DNA of 33,142 nt from Clostridium tepidum (GTDB taxonomy: Bacteria; Bacillota; Clostridia; Clostridiales; Clostridiaceae): assembly GCF_002008345.1 (NCBI RefSeq), contig NZ_MRAE01000031.1:1-33142 (forward strand), read 5' to 3'. Below are positions 32,872 to 33,142 of the stretch, piece after piece (positions within the stretch are counted from its first letter, which is position 1; each line of letters begins with the position of its first letter). The translations under genes and the position numbers were made by a program. The notes under the pieces are model-generated. The model was not told the origin of the DNA. It did no database searches and saw only the letters and a program-made list of their open reading frames with translations.

Positions 32872-33142
32872 AAACAACAATTAGGGAGTATAAGATATTA
32901 AAAGTTGATTATATAAGCCTAATAATGCTGTTGTAGTTAATAAACTTAACATAGATTATAAGATATTAAAAGTTTAAATAATTAAAATTTAATTGTTATA
33001 AATTATAAGTTTTGTTACTTAAAAGCTATTTGGAAAGATTAAGCTTTTGACCATTAAAGTTGCTTATTAAATAATTAAGGTTTTTTCTAATATTAAAATA
33101 AACTATTTGATATACTAAAGCCAATTAACGTTACCCTAGGTG
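32872..33142. other. non-coding end of window
   Basis: No gene. The repeat pair 32886-32976 and a weak hairpin AAAAGCT/AGCTTTT near 33017-33050 are seen. Confidence 0.5.
32886..32976. repeat. direct-repeat pair, 68-bp period
   Basis: Twenty-three bases at 32886-32908 recur at 32954-32976 with two mismatches (18 in a row identical). Spacer 45 bases. Confidence 0.65.

Overview
The window looks like chromosomal DNA of a low-GC, Gram-positive, spore-forming anaerobe of the Clostridium botulinum / C. sporogenes type. This is inferred from the strong A+T bias, the AGGAGG-type ribosome binding sites, and the gene content: anaerobic cobalamin synthesis, a DHPS with an N-terminal extension, Hsp18, TipA-like MerR regulators and BioY. 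No database search was possible.

Layout. 0.3-2.8 kb is a folate block: a PTPS-III-like protein that probably replaces FolB, then folP and folK. 3.1-3.6 kb is hsp18. 4.0-7.9 kb holds a MerR-methyltransferase fusion and two DegT-family sugar aminotransferases. 7.9-8.6 kb is non-coding and carries two related long-hairpin elements. 8.9-10.4 kb has a broken extracellular lipase gene and a small membrane protein. 10.7-11.9 kb is a two-gene ThrE-like exporter on the minus strand. 12.8-13.2 kb has two tiny related proteins. 13.4-17.6 kb has a TipA-like MerR regulator with a duplicated C-terminal unit, an unidentified membrane-anchored protein, and bioY behind a probable BirA operator. 18.1-19.7 kb encodes a truncated UvrD-like ATPase fused to a LexA-type self-cleaving domain. 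19.9-25.7 kb has cobU, an AAA-ATPase pseudogene, a second TipA-like regulator, arsR, an arsM-like gene with an in-frame TGA, and a broken ABC transporter ATPase gene. 26.1-32.9 kb is a cobalamin block: promoter, cobalamin riboswitch with terminator, cbiP, cbiB, cobD, cbiM, cbiN and cbiQ.

How the parts work together. The folate genes make dihydropteroate from dihydroneopterin triphosphate. The cobalamin genes cover late corrinoid assembly (cbiP amidation, cobD and cbiB aminopropanol arm, cobU nucleotide loop) and cobalt uptake (cbiMNQ); cbiO is not in the window. The riboswitch should stop transcription into cbiP when adenosylcobalamin is plentiful.

The three observations I rate highest are these. 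(1) The arsM gene has TGA exactly where an arsenic-binding cysteine is expected, an intact reading frame beyond it, and a small stem-loop at a distance suitable for a bacterial SECIS, so it may be a selenoprotein. (2) About a dozen intergenic sites carry a pair of 23-36-bp direct repeats, different at each site, with a 64-68-bp period, resembling single-spacer CRISPR units or scars of off-target spacer integration. (3) The cobalamin riboswitch has about 250 nt of extra structured sequence in its variable region, and that sequence belongs to a repeat family also present between arsR and arsM.
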